A program made the translations under genes and the position numbers. The notes under the pieces are model-generated. The model made no database searches. It was given only the letters and a program-made list of their open reading frames with translations, and had not been told where the DNA came from. Shown here in pieces: positions 9,236 through 17,211 of a stretch of DNA of 64,000 bases (position 1 is its first letter; each line of letters opens with the position of its first letter). Origin of the DNA: Oscillospiraceae bacterium (lineage in GTDB: Bacteria > Bacillota > Clostridia > Oscillospirales > Oscillospiraceae); assembly GCA_015067885.1 (NCBI GenBank), contig SVLO01000005.1:1-64000 (forward strand). Reading direction: 5' to 3'.

Positions 9236-10116
9236 GTATGGAATTCAATCATTTGCTGCAGGAAGACTGCGCCCTTGTAGAGGGTTTTTTGGCCGCGTGC
9301 TTTAATAACCGACCCCAGTACGGGCAGATTTATGAGGCTATGCAGTACAGCCTCATGGCCGGGGGCAAGCGCATCCGTCCCGTGCTGACGCTGGAAACCT
9401 GCCGTATGTGCGGCGGCGACGTCATGGCGGCGCTGCCTTTCGCCTGCGCGGTGGAGATGATCCACACCTATTCTCTCATCCACGACGACCTGCCCTGCAT
9501 GGACGACGACGACCTGCGCCGGGGCAAGCCCACCAACCACAAGGTGTTTGGCGAGGCAACGGCGGTGCTGGCGGGGGACGCCCTGCTGACGGCGGCCTTT
9601 GAGATCATCTGCGAGCACGCCGACGGCCTGGACCCCAAGCGGGTGCTGGCGGCCATGGACTGCCTGAGCCACGCCGCGGGCGCCGCGGGCATGATCGGCG
9701 GTCAGATGCTGGATATGGACGGGGAGAGCCGCACCTTGTCTTTGGACGAGCTGAAGCTGCTGCAATCCCTCAAGACCGGGGCGCTCATCCGTGCCGCGGC
9801 GGAGCTTGGCTGTATTGTGGCCGGGGGTGACGAGGCTACCAGGCAGGCGGTGCGAGAGTACGCCCAATGTGTGGGCCGTGCCTTCCAGGTGCGGGACGAT
9901 ATGCTGGACGTGACCAGCAGTGCTGAGGTGCTGGGCAAACCCATCGGCTCCGACGCCGAGAATGAAAAGGCCACCTTTGTCTCGGCCCTTGGGCTGGAGC
10001 GGTGCGGACAGCTGGTGGATGAGCTGACGGAACAGGCCATTGCGGCGCTGGATGGTATGAAGGATACGGAGTTCCATATTTGGCTTGCCAAACAGATGGC
10101 GGGCAGAGAAAGTTGA
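9232..10116 (+). CDS. ispA: Polyprenyl (farnesyl/geranyl) diphosphate synthase
   Basis: Class I trans-prenyltransferase (294 aa) that condenses isopentenyl diphosphate with allylic diphosphates, probably to farnesyl diphosphate. The first Asp-rich motif is DDLPCMDDDDLRRG at residues 85-98 and the second is RDDMLD at 221-226; GGKRIRP near residue 43 binds IPP. The two-residue insertion in the first motif is the bacterial FPP-synthase type. The start ATG lies in the xseB stop overlap; an ATG two codons later is equally possible. It feeds undecaprenyl and quinone lipids together with dxs just downstream. Confidence 0.94.
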   Translation: MSMEFNHLLQEDCALVEGFLAACFNNRPQYGQIYEAMQYSLMAGGKRIRPVLTLETCRMCGGDVMAALPFACAVEMIHTYSLIHDDLPCMDDDDLRRGKPTNHKVFGEATAVLAGDALLTAAFEIICEHADGLDPKRVLAAMDCLSHAAGAAGMIGGQMLDMDGESRTLSLDELKLLQSLKTGALIRAAAELGCIVAGGDEATRQAVREYAQCVGRAFQVRDDMLDVTSSAEVLGKPIGSDAENEKATFVSALGLERCGQLVDELTEQAIAALDGMKDTEFHIWLAKQMAGRES

Positions 10117-10158
10117 TTTTTTCACAGTAACAGTACACGTAGAAAGGGGGTGTCCTGC

Positions 10159-12009
10159 TTGAAACCGGATAACAACATGGAACAATTGGACCTGCATCAT
10201 ATTTCCGACGAGCAGGCCGTCCGACTGTGTGCCGACCTGCGCAGACAGTTAGTGGACAGCGTCAGCCGGACCGGCGGTCACCTGGCGTCTAATTTGGGCG
10301 CGGTGGAACTGACCGTGGCCCTGCACCGGGTGTTTGACCTGAAGCGGGATCGCCTGGTTTTTGACGTGGGACACCAGTGTTATATCCACAAGATGCTCAC
10401 CGACCGCAGCGAGCAAATGGGGACCATACGTCAATATGGCGGTCTGGCCGGATTTCCCAAGCCGGGGGAGAGTGACACCGATGCCTTTGTGGCGGGACAC
10501 GCATCCAACTCCGTGTCTGTGTCGGTGGGTATGGCACGGGCGAGAACGGTGCTGGGCGAGGATTATCACGTGATCGCCCTGATCGGTGACGGCGCCCTGA
10601 CCGGCGGCCTTGCCTACGAGGGTCTGTCCAACGCCGGTCAAAGCAAGGAAAACCTGCTGGTCATTCTCAACGACAACGGTATGTCCATCACCCAAAACGT
10701 GGGCGGCGTGGCGGAGTATCTGGCCCGCAAGCGTCTGCGCCCCCAATATTTGGCCATCAAAAAGCGCTACCGCAAGTTCATGAAGCTGACCCGGATTGGC
10801 CGCAAGTTCTACTCCGTTACCCACAAGCTGAAAAAGATGGTGCGCGAGAGCATCCTGCCCTGCAGTATGTTCGAGGATATGGGCTTTTCCTACATGGGTC
10901 CGGTCAACGGCCACGATGTAAGAGGGCTGACGGAAATTCTGCAGTACGCCAAGGAAAAAGAGGGGCCTGTCCTTTTGCACGTAAGAACTGTAAAGGGGAA
11001 AGGCTACACACATGCGGAGGAGCGACCCAACAAATTCCACGGGGTATCGCCCTTTGACGTGGAGAGTGGACAGCCGCGGAAAGCCGGGGGCGAGAACTTT
11101 TCTGCCATATTCGGGCGCACGCTGTGCGACCTGGCGGCCGAGGATGGGCGTGTATGCGCCATCACCGCCGCCATGCAGAGCGGCACGGGCCTGGACGACT
11201 TTGCCCAACAGTTCCCGGAGCGCTTTTTTGACGTCGGCATTGCCGAGGGACACGCGGTGGCCATGGCCGCCGGCATGGCAAAGCAGGGCGCGGTGCCCGT
11301 CTTTGCCGTATATTCCACCTTCCTGCAGCGGGGCTACGATATGCTCATGCACGACGTGGCCATCCAGGGCCTGCACACCGTGTTTGCGGTGGATCGGGCC
11401 GGTCTGGTGGGCGAGGATGGCGAGACCCATCACGGTGTGTTGGACGTGGCCTATCTGGACAGTATTCCGGGTATGACCGTGCTGGCGCCGTCCTCCTACG
11501 CGGAGCTGGAGGGGATGCTGCGCCGGGCGGTAAGGGAGCTTGGCGGCCCAGTGGCGGTCCGTTTCCCCAGAGGGGGTGAGGGCGCCTACACCGCCGACAG
11601 CGGCAGCGCCGCCGCTGTGGTGCTGCGCCCCGGCAGGGATATTACCCTGGTCAGCTACGGCGTGCTCATCAACCGTGTACTGGCGGCGGCCGACCTGCTG
11701 GAGCGGCAGGGGATCAGTGCGGAGGTTGTAAAGCTGAACACCATTACACCACTTGACGCCGAAACGGTTTTGGAAAGCGTCGTCCGTACCGGGGCTATGC
11801 TGGTGGCGGAGGATTGCGTGGCTGCCGGCAGCGTGGGGCAGCGGCTGAGCGCCGCCCTTGCCGCGGCAAAGATACAGGCGAAGATCATCCTTAAAAACAG
11901 CGGAAACGAATTTGTGACCCACGGCAGCACGCCGCTGCTGGAGCAGGCGCTGGGCCTTGACGGACAGAGCCTGTGCGATGCGGTCCGGGAGGTGCTGGCA
12001 AATGGCTAA
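10159..12009 (+). CDS. dxs: 1-deoxy-D-xylulose-5-phosphate synthase
   Basis: Thiamine-diphosphate enzyme (about 616 aa) that joins pyruvate and glyceraldehyde 3-phosphate in the first step of the MEP isoprenoid pathway. Visible motifs are GGHLASNLG near the N-terminus, the TPP/Mg loop GDGALTGGLAYEGLSNAG with NDNGMSI, and the pyrimidine-domain DRAGLVGEDGETHHG. I prefer the TTG at 10159 because AAAGGGGG lies at suitable spacing; a GTG at 10150 or the ATG at 10177 (MEQLDLHH) are alternatives. It overlaps tlyA by eight bases. Confidence 0.95.
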   Translation: MKPDNNMEQLDLHHISDEQAVRLCADLRRQLVDSVSRTGGHLASNLGAVELTVALHRVFDLKRDRLVFDVGHQCYIHKMLTDRSEQMGTIRQYGGLAGFPKPGESDTDAFVAGHASNSVSVSVGMARARTVLGEDYHVIALIGDGALTGGLAYEGLSNAGQSKENLLVILNDNGMSITQNVGGVAEYLARKRLRPQYLAIKKRYRKFMKLTRIGRKFYSVTHKLKKMVRESILPCSMFEDMGFSYMGPVNGHDVRGLTEILQYAKEKEGPVLLHVRTVKGKGYTHAEERPNKFHGVSPFDVESGQPRKAGGENFSAIFGRTLCDLAAEDGRVCAITAAMQSGTGLDDFAQQFPERFFDVGIAEGHAVAMAAGMAKQGAVPVFAVYSTFLQRGYDMLMHDVAIQGLHTVFAVDRAGLVGEDGETHHGVLDVAYLDSIPGMTVLAPSSYAELEGMLRRAVRELGGPVAVRFPRGGEGAYTADSGSAAAVVLRPGRDITLVSYGVLINRVLAAADLLERQGISAEVVKLNTITPLDAETVLESVVRTGAMLVAEDCVAAGSVGQRLSAALAAAKIQAKIILKNSGNEFVTHGSTPLLEQALGLDGQSLCDAVREVLANG

Positions 12010-12811
12010 AGAGCGATTGGATGTTGTGATGACCCGGGACGGCCTGGCCGAGAGCCGGCAGAAGGCCCAGGCCATTATCATGAGCGGTCAGGTCTACGTC
12101 AACGGACAGAAGCAGACCAAGGCCGGCGCACCCGTGGCGCCGGAGGATAAGATCGAGGTCCGGGGCAAGACCCTGGCCTACGTCAGTCGGGGCGGCCTGA
12201 AGCTGGAAAAGGCCATGAAGTGCTGGCCCATCGACTTGAACGGCGCGGTCTGCGCCGACATCGGCGCCTCCACCGGCGGCTTTACCGACTGTATGCTGCA
12301 AAACGGCGCGCAGAAGGTCTTTGCGGTGGACGTGGGGTACAATCAACTAGACTACCGTCTGCGCACCGACCCCCGGGTGGTGTGTATGGAGCGGACCAAC
12401 GCCCGCTACCTGTCCTCGGAGGTCATTGCCCAGCCGCTGGACTTTGCCAGCGTGGACGTGTCCTTCATTTCCCTGAATTTGATTTTGCCCGCTCTGCGTA
12501 CCCTGCTCAAGCCGGAGGGTCACGTGGTCTGCCTTGTAAAGCCGCAGTTTGAGGCGGGTAAAGACAAGGTGGGTAAAAAGGGCGTGGTGCGGGACAGCGG
12601 GGTGCACCTTGAGGTGCTGGAGCATTTCCTGGAGCACGCTCACAACGCCGATTTTACCGTGCTGGACGTGGATTTTTCGCCCATCCGGGGCCCGGAGGGC
12701 AACATTGAATACCTTGGCTATCTGAGGGCGGGGGCCGGCCGGCCGTGGCAGGGTGACCTTGCCGGTCTGGTGGCCAAGTCCCATGGTACCTTGCAGGAGG
12801 TGGAGCCGTGA
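12002..12811 (+). CDS. tlyA: TlyA-family rRNA 2'-O-methyltransferase
   Basis: 269 residues. An N-terminal S4 RNA-binding domain (RLDVVMTRDGLAESRQKAQ, about 1-60) is followed by an FtsJ-type SAM-dependent methyltransferase domain with CADIGASTGGFTDCML as the SAM loop. The family methylates ribose of rRNA in mycobacteria and was originally called haemolysin; the role in clostridia is not settled. The ATG at 12002 lies inside the end of dxs and fits the S4 start; the track's extra 15 residues are not needed. Confidence 0.92.
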   Translation: MAKERLDVVMTRDGLAESRQKAQAIIMSGQVYVNGQKQTKAGAPVAPEDKIEVRGKTLAYVSRGGLKLEKAMKCWPIDLNGAVCADIGASTGGFTDCMLQNGAQKVFAVDVGYNQLDYRLRTDPRVVCMERTNARYLSSEVIAQPLDFASVDVSFISLNLILPALRTLLKPEGHVVCLVKPQFEAGKDKVGKKGVVRDSGVHLEVLEHFLEHAHNADFTVLDVDFSPIRGPEGNIEYLGYLRAGAGRPWQGDLAGLVAKSHGTLQEVEP

Positions 12812-13683
12812 AAGTCATACTCAGTTCCAACCCCTTCCGTGACAGGGGGATGAAGGCGGCCCGACAGGTGGCCACCGTTTTGGGAAAGAGCGGTGTGGAG
12901 TGCTGCTTCTGCCTGCCCTTTGAGCTTGGTGCGGTGACTCCGCCGGACATGCCCCGGGATATTGAGTTCAAGCAGATGGAAAAGGAGCTGCCTGGCGCGG
13001 ATATGCTGGTCTGCTTCGGCGGCGACGGCACCATCCTGCACGCGGCCAAGGACGCCACCAGCCACGGCGTGCCCATTCTGGGCGTGAATCTGGGCAGCAT
13101 CGGCTTTATGGCCGAGCTGGAGGAGAGCGAGCTGACCCTCATCAGCCGCATCGCCACCGGCAGCTACACCGTGGAGGAGCGCATGATGCTGCAGGTGCGG
13201 GCCTACCGGGGCAAGCAGTTGATCTACGACCAGATCGCTCTGAACGACGCGGTCATCTCCAAGGGCAGCATCGCCCGGGTGGCGGAGCTGGAAGTGATGG
13301 CGGACGACACCGTGCTGTTCGGCCATCTGTCCGGCGACGGCGTCATCGTGTCCACCCCCACCGGCTCCACCGCCTATTCCATGTCCGCCGGCGGACCCAT
13401 TGTGGAACCCGATTCCGATATGCTTATCATCACGCCCATCTGCGCCCACCAGTTGTCCGCTCGGCCCCTGGTGCTGTCAGCCCGGCGCAACATTACCGTG
13501 CAGCTGCCCAAGCGCAGCCGCAAGAGCGTGTATCTGTCCGTGGACGGCGGCAAGGCCATTCGCCTGTCCGGCACCGACCGGGTGGAGATCTGCAGGGCGG
13601 AGTGCCGTACCCAACTGGTGAGGCTGATGGGAAAGAATTTCTACCAGCTGCTCAATCAAAAGCTTGGGGGTGGTCGGGGATGA
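12808..13683 (+). CDS. nadK: NAD kinase
   Basis: ATP(or polyphosphate)-NAD kinase, 291 aa, the only route to NADP. The diacylglycerol-kinase-like GGDGTILHAAKD motif lies near residues 71-82, then NLGSIGFMAEL, and the NAD-binding GDGVIVSTPTGSTAYSMSAGGP loop. The gene overlaps tlyA and argR by four bases each; the tlyA-nadK-argR-recN order is a common Bacillota cluster, which supports all four names. Confidence 0.95.
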   Translation: MKVILSSNPFRDRGMKAARQVATVLGKSGVECCFCLPFELGAVTPPDMPRDIEFKQMEKELPGADMLVCFGGDGTILHAAKDATSHGVPILGVNLGSIGFMAELEESELTLISRIATGSYTVEERMMLQVRAYRGKQLIYDQIALNDAVISKGSIARVAELEVMADDTVLFGHLSGDGVIVSTPTGSTAYSMSAGGPIVEPDSDMLIITPICAHQLSARPLVLSARRNITVQLPKRSRKSVYLSVDGGKAIRLSGTDRVEICRAECRTQLVRLMGKNFYQLLNQKLGGGRG

Positions 13684-14132
13684 AAAACAACCGCCAAAAC
13701 GAGATTTTGAATATCATCGAAACCACCCACGTGGAAACCCAGGAGGAACTGCGCCAGGCCCTGCGCGCCAGGGGGTTCGACGCTACCCAGGCTACCATCT
13801 CCCGGGATATCAAGCAGTTGCACCTGGTCAAGGAACGCTCCGGCGGCGGACACTATCACTACGCCCGCTCCAACCGAAAGCACAACTCCGATGTGGAGGC
13901 TCGCCTGCGCACCATTTTCAAGGAGAGTGTGACCTCCTTTGACGTGGCCCAGAACATTGTGGTGGTCAATACCATGCCGGGGCTTGCTTCCGCGGCCTGC
14001 TCGGCGCTGGACGCCATGGAGATCGACAAGCTGGTGGGGACCCTGGCCGGTGACGACACCGCCATTTTGATCATGCGTACCAATGACGCCGCGGCGGAAT
14101 TCTGCAGCGAAATTCACAATATGCTCAACTGA
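13680..14132 (+). CDS. argR: Arginine repressor ArgR/AhrC
   Basis: 150-residue hexameric regulator of arginine biosynthesis and catabolism. The N-terminal winged helix (residues about 1-70) includes TQEELRQALRARGFDATQATISRDIKQL; the C-terminal arginine-binding and trimerisation domain carries GTLAGDDTAILIMR. The ATG at 13680 overlaps the nadK stop; the 26 extra residues in the track are read from inside nadK. No arginine genes lie in the window, so its targets are elsewhere. Confidence 0.95.
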   Translation: MKNNRQNEILNIIETTHVETQEELRQALRARGFDATQATISRDIKQLHLVKERSGGGHYHYARSNRKHNSDVEARLRTIFKESVTSFDVAQNIVVVNTMPGLASAACSALDAMEIDKLVGTLAGDDTAILIMRTNDAAAEFCSEIHNMLN

Positions 14133-14152
14133 CCAACAACGGAGGGATCGGG

Positions 14153-15844
14153 ATGCTTTCTCTGCTCCACATCGAGAATATCGCGGTCATTCAGTCGGCG
14201 GACATTCGCTTTGAGCCGGGGTTCAACGTGCTGACCGGCGAGACCGGCGCGGGTAAGTCCATCGTCATCGACGCCATCGGCGCCGTGATGGGGGAGCGGA
14301 CCAGCCGGGACCTGATCCGCACCGGGGCCAACGGGGCCAGGGTCAGCGCCGTGTTCTGCGCCCTGCCCGCGCTTGCCTGGTTTGGGGAGAACGGTGTTTC
14401 TCCCGACGAGAACGGCGAGCTGCTGCTGGAGCGTGAGCTGCTTGGCGACGGACGCAACGTCTGCCGGGTCAATGGTCGTCCCCTGACCGTGGCCCAATTG
14501 AAGCTGCTGGGCCGTCAGCTTTTGAACATTCACGGCCAGCACGACGGGCAGCAGCTTTTGGACCCTGCCTGCCACTTGGACTATTTGGACAGCTTCGGAC
14601 AGACCGGGGCTCTGTTGGCGGAATACGCCGGGCAGTATCATGCTATGGCGGATATCCGCCGTCAGTTGGACGGCCTGCGCATGGACGAGGCGGAAAAGGC
14701 CCGCCGTGTGGATACCCTGACCTATCAAATTGGGGAGCTGGAGCGTGCCAACCTGACCGCCGAGGAGGACGAGAGCCTCACCGCCCGGCGGGATTTACTG
14801 CGCAACGCCGGCCGCATCATGGACGCGGTGGAGGCGGCGTACCAGGCCCTGTCCGGGGACAACGACCGGGGTGCGGTGGAGCTGCTGGCCGACGCCCAGC
14901 AGGCTCTGTCCTCCGGTAGCCGTGTCAGCGAGGAGCTGGCGAAAATGGGGGAGAAGGCGGCGGAGCTGCGCTATGCCGCCTATGATTTGGCCGAGGAAAT
15001 TCGTGACCTGCGGGACAGCTTTGAGTCCTCCGCAGGAGAGCTGGACCAAATCGAGGGCCGGCTGGACCTCATCTATCGGTTGAAAAAGAAGTACGGCTCC
15101 ACCGTGGACGAAATGCTGGAATTTTTGGACCGCAGCCGACAGGAACTGGAGCAGATCCAGTACGCCGACGACACCATCGCCCGGCTGGAGGGACAGCTCT
15201 CCAGGGCGCTGGAGCAAGCCAAGGGGGCGGCCCGAAAGCTGTCCGAGGCTCGCAAGGCGGCGGCGGTGACCCTGCAGGGGCGTATTGAGGACGAGCTGTC
15301 CCAGCTGGATATGCCCAAGGTGCGCTTTATGGCGGATTTCGCCGAGAAGGCGGGGGAGACCGGCCTGGACGAAACGGGCATGGATACGGTGCAGTTTCTC
15401 ATGTCCGCCAACGTGGGCGAGGAACTCAAACCCATCCACAAAATTGCCTCCGGCGGCGAGCTTGCCCGCATCATGCTGGCCCTGAAGAACGTGCTGGCGG
15501 AGAATGAGCAGGTGACTACCCTTATCTTTGACGAGGTGGACACCGGCGTGTCCGGCCGGGCGGCCCAAAAGGTGGCCCGGAAGATGTCCGATGTGGCCCG
15601 GAGCAAGCAGGTGCTGTGTGTGACCCATCTGCCCCAAATCGCCGCCATGGCGGACAGCCATTTCTGCGTGGAGAAGGGGGAGGCTGACGGCCGCACCTTC
15701 ACCGCCGTGCAGCAGTTGAATGACGAGCAGCGCTGCCGGGAGCTGGCCCGGCTGACCAGCGGCGACCTGCTGACCCCGGCGGCCTTGCAGGGGGCGGGGG
15801 AGATGCTGGCCCAGGCGCGGGAGTATAAGGGTACTCACCGGTGA
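14153..15844 (+). CDS. recN: DNA repair protein RecN
   Basis: SMC-like ATPase (563 aa) that acts early at double-strand breaks. Walker A is GETGAGKS at residues 29-36; long coiled-coil arms fill about 150-380 around a short central region with GQHDGQQLL before it; the ABC signature is ASGGELARIMLALK and Walker B is LIFDEVDTGVSG. It follows argR after a 20-base gap with GGAGGGATCGGG before the ATG, and is followed at once by a tiny membrane ORF. Confidence 0.96.
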   Translation: MLSLLHIENIAVIQSADIRFEPGFNVLTGETGAGKSIVIDAIGAVMGERTSRDLIRTGANGARVSAVFCALPALAWFGENGVSPDENGELLLERELLGDGRNVCRVNGRPLTVAQLKLLGRQLLNIHGQHDGQQLLDPACHLDYLDSFGQTGALLAEYAGQYHAMADIRRQLDGLRMDEAEKARRVDTLTYQIGELERANLTAEEDESLTARRDLLRNAGRIMDAVEAAYQALSGDNDRGAVELLADAQQALSSGSRVSEELAKMGEKAAELRYAAYDLAEEIRDLRDSFESSAGELDQIEGRLDLIYRLKKKYGSTVDEMLEFLDRSRQELEQIQYADDTIARLEGQLSRALEQAKGAARKLSEARKAAAVTLQGRIEDELSQLDMPKVRFMADFAEKAGETGLDETGMDTVQFLMSANVGEELKPIHKIASGGELARIMLALKNVLAENEQVTTLIFDEVDTGVSGRAAQKVARKMSDVARSKQVLCVTHLPQIAAMADSHFCVEKGEADGRTFTAVQQLNDEQRCRELARLTSGDLLTPAALQGAGEMLAQAREYKGTHR

Positions 15845-15858
15845 AAGGGGCGAACATC

Positions 15859-15936
15859 ATGTTTTTGCCATTGGGACTTATCGTTTTGCTCGTTGTTGGC
15901 GGCATTGTGGCCTATATCATCATCCAAAGCCGCTGA
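15859..15936 (+). CDS. 25-residue single-span membrane peptide behind recN
   Basis: Too short for the ORF track. ATG at 15859 reads MFLPLGLIVLLVVGGIVAY and ends in IIIQSR, a single hydrophobic helix with a short positive tail. AAAGGGG lies 8 bases before the ATG, and the recN stop is only 14 bases upstream, so it would be translated from the recN mRNA; a GTG at 15841 would add six residues. Function unknown; similar short membrane peptides can regulate larger membrane proteins, but nothing here proves expression. Confidence 0.5.
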   Translation: MFLPLGLIVLLVVGGIVAYIIIQSR

Positions 15937-15943
15937 AACACCC

Positions 15944-15971
15944 TTGACAAACCAAAAACAGATGCTATAAT
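15944..15971 (+). promoter_or_regulatory. Promoter of the T-box leader
   Basis: A perfect TTGACA -35 and a perfect TATAAT -10 are separated by 16 bases, immediately before the T-box stem I. This is the strongest-looking promoter in the window and sits just after the recN operon. Confidence 0.85.
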
Positions 15972-15984
15972 CTGCTTGATACAT

Positions 15985-16245
15985 CCTTGCGTTGATGAGG
16001 AGGAGTAGCGCCGCAGATCCTGCGTAGAGAGCCGTCCGGCCGGTGAAAGGACGGAGAGGAAACGGCGTGAATACACCTCGGAGCAGCCGCCTGAACCGCG
16101 TTTGCGCAGTAGGGCAGGCCGGGTGCGCCCGTTACCGCGTGGGAGTGCGCCGCACTCCGTAAGGCCGCCACCGTGAGGTGTCGGCGACCAGAGGTGGTAC
16201 CGCATTTCATGCCCTCTGTCCGCAAGGACGGAGGGTTTTTCTTAT
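15985..16245 (+). promoter_or_regulatory. T-box riboswitch, probable tyrosine (UAC) specifier
   Basis: A leader RNA that senses uncharged tRNA and lets transcription continue when charging is low. Stem I is recognisable: GAGG (15997) pairs with CCTC (16076) and CGCC (16009) with GGCG (16064), leaving an internal loop whose 3' strand reads TGAATACA; the codon before the conserved A is TAC, tyrosine. AGAGAGCC and GGTGAAAGGACGG follow family patterns. The T-box sequence GGTGGTACCGC is at 16193-16203 and the terminator CCCTCTGTCC/GGACGGAGGG with a T run is at 16212-16241. Tyrosyl-tRNA synthetase lies second downstream, which agrees with the specifier. Confidence 0.9.
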
Positions 16246-16263
16246 GAAGGGAGCGATTGTTTC

Positions 16264-17118
16264 ATGACCAAACAGCAAAAGGGCACCCTGCTGGTGTTCC
16301 TGGCGTCCATTTTCTACAGTCTTGGCGGCATCTGCATGAAGGGCATCCCCTGGAGCGGCATGGCGGTCAACGGCGGCCGCACCGCCATTGCGGTAGCAGT
16401 CATGGCAATTTATATGTTGCTGACCCATCAGAAGCTGCGCTTTAACCGCTGGATCTTCCTGGGGGCGGTGATGGTGTCCTGCACCAACATCCTGTTCGCC
16501 GTAGCCAACAAGATGACCACGGCGGCCAACGCCATCGTGCTGCAGTACACGGCCCCCATTTTCGTCATCGTGCTGACTGCCGTCTTTATGCGCAAGCGGC
16601 CCGGTGGTTTGGACCTGGCGGCCTGCGCCGTGGTGTTCAGCGGCGTGATCTGCTTCTTTGTGGAGAGCCTGTCCGGCGGCGGCCTGACCGGCGATATACT
16701 GGCGCTGATCTCCGGCGTGAGCTATGCGGTGGTCTTTATGCTCAACGACCTGCCCGGCGGCGACCCGCTGTCCTCGGCCTTCTTCGGCCACGTGATGAGT
16801 GCGGTGATTGGAATTCCGTTCATCTTCCGGGAAACGGACTTCGGCACCACCTGCATGGTAAGTATGCTGGTGCTGGGCGTGTTCCAGGTGGGCTTTGCCT
16901 TTATCTGTTTGGGCGAGGGCCTGAAAACCACCCCCGCCGTCACCGCCAGCCTGGTGTCCGGGCTGGAGCCGGTGCTGAACCCCATTTTGGTGGCGGTGTT
17001 CCGTCCCGGCGTGGATGAAATCGGTTTGGTTTCGCTGGTCGGCGCGGTGATCGTGGTCGGCGGCGTGATCGGATATAACGTTCTGCTGGCAAAGCGTGAA
17101 CAAAAAATTGCTGCGTGA
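16264..17118 (+). CDS. EamA/DMT-family transporter under T-box control
   Basis: 284-residue inner-membrane protein of the drug/metabolite transporter superfamily with ten predicted helices in two EamA repeats (for example LLVFLASIFYSLGGICMKG at the N-terminus and VVSLVGAVIVVGGVIGYNVLL-like helix at the end). GAAGGGAG precedes the ATG. It is the first gene behind the probable tyrosine T-box, so it may move tyrosine, a precursor or another aromatic compound; that substrate is inference from regulation only, as EamA proteins carry many substrates. tyrS follows after 93 bases. Confidence 0.85.
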   Translation: MTKQQKGTLLVFLASIFYSLGGICMKGIPWSGMAVNGGRTAIAVAVMAIYMLLTHQKLRFNRWIFLGAVMVSCTNILFAVANKMTTAANAIVLQYTAPIFVIVLTAVFMRKRPGGLDLAACAVVFSGVICFFVESLSGGGLTGDILALISGVSYAVVFMLNDLPGGDPLSSAFFGHVMSAVIGIPFIFRETDFGTTCMVSMLVLGVFQVGFAFICLGEGLKTTPAVTASLVSGLEPVLNPILVAVFRPGVDEIGLVSLVGAVIVVGGVIGYNVLLAKREQKIAA

Positions 17119-17127
17119 ATGATCCCC

Positions 17128-17172
17128 CAGTCACCGCGGGGCGGTGACAGCCCCCTTTGTCAAGGGGGCCTT
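17128..17172. repeat. Double-hairpin intergenic palindromic element
   Basis: Two adjacent hairpins, GTCACCGC/GCGGTGAC with a 3-base loop and GCCCCCTT/AAGGGGGC with a 4-base loop, fill the gap between the EamA gene and tyrS. This GTGACAGCCCCCTTTGTCAAGGGGGC-type layout matches dispersed palindromic elements I know from Oscillospirales genomes. It lacks a T run after the second stem, so it may be a weak terminator or an mRNA-stability element. A worn copy may lie at 6278. Confidence 0.6.
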
Positions 17173-17211
17173 AAGAGGTAAAAAATTTATTTGATATAAG
17201 GAGAATGAACA

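Noticed and set aside
10249-12081. 610-residue minus-strand ORF
   Set aside because: Antisense shadow of dxs; the dxs reading has all thiamine-enzyme motifs and the shadow has none.
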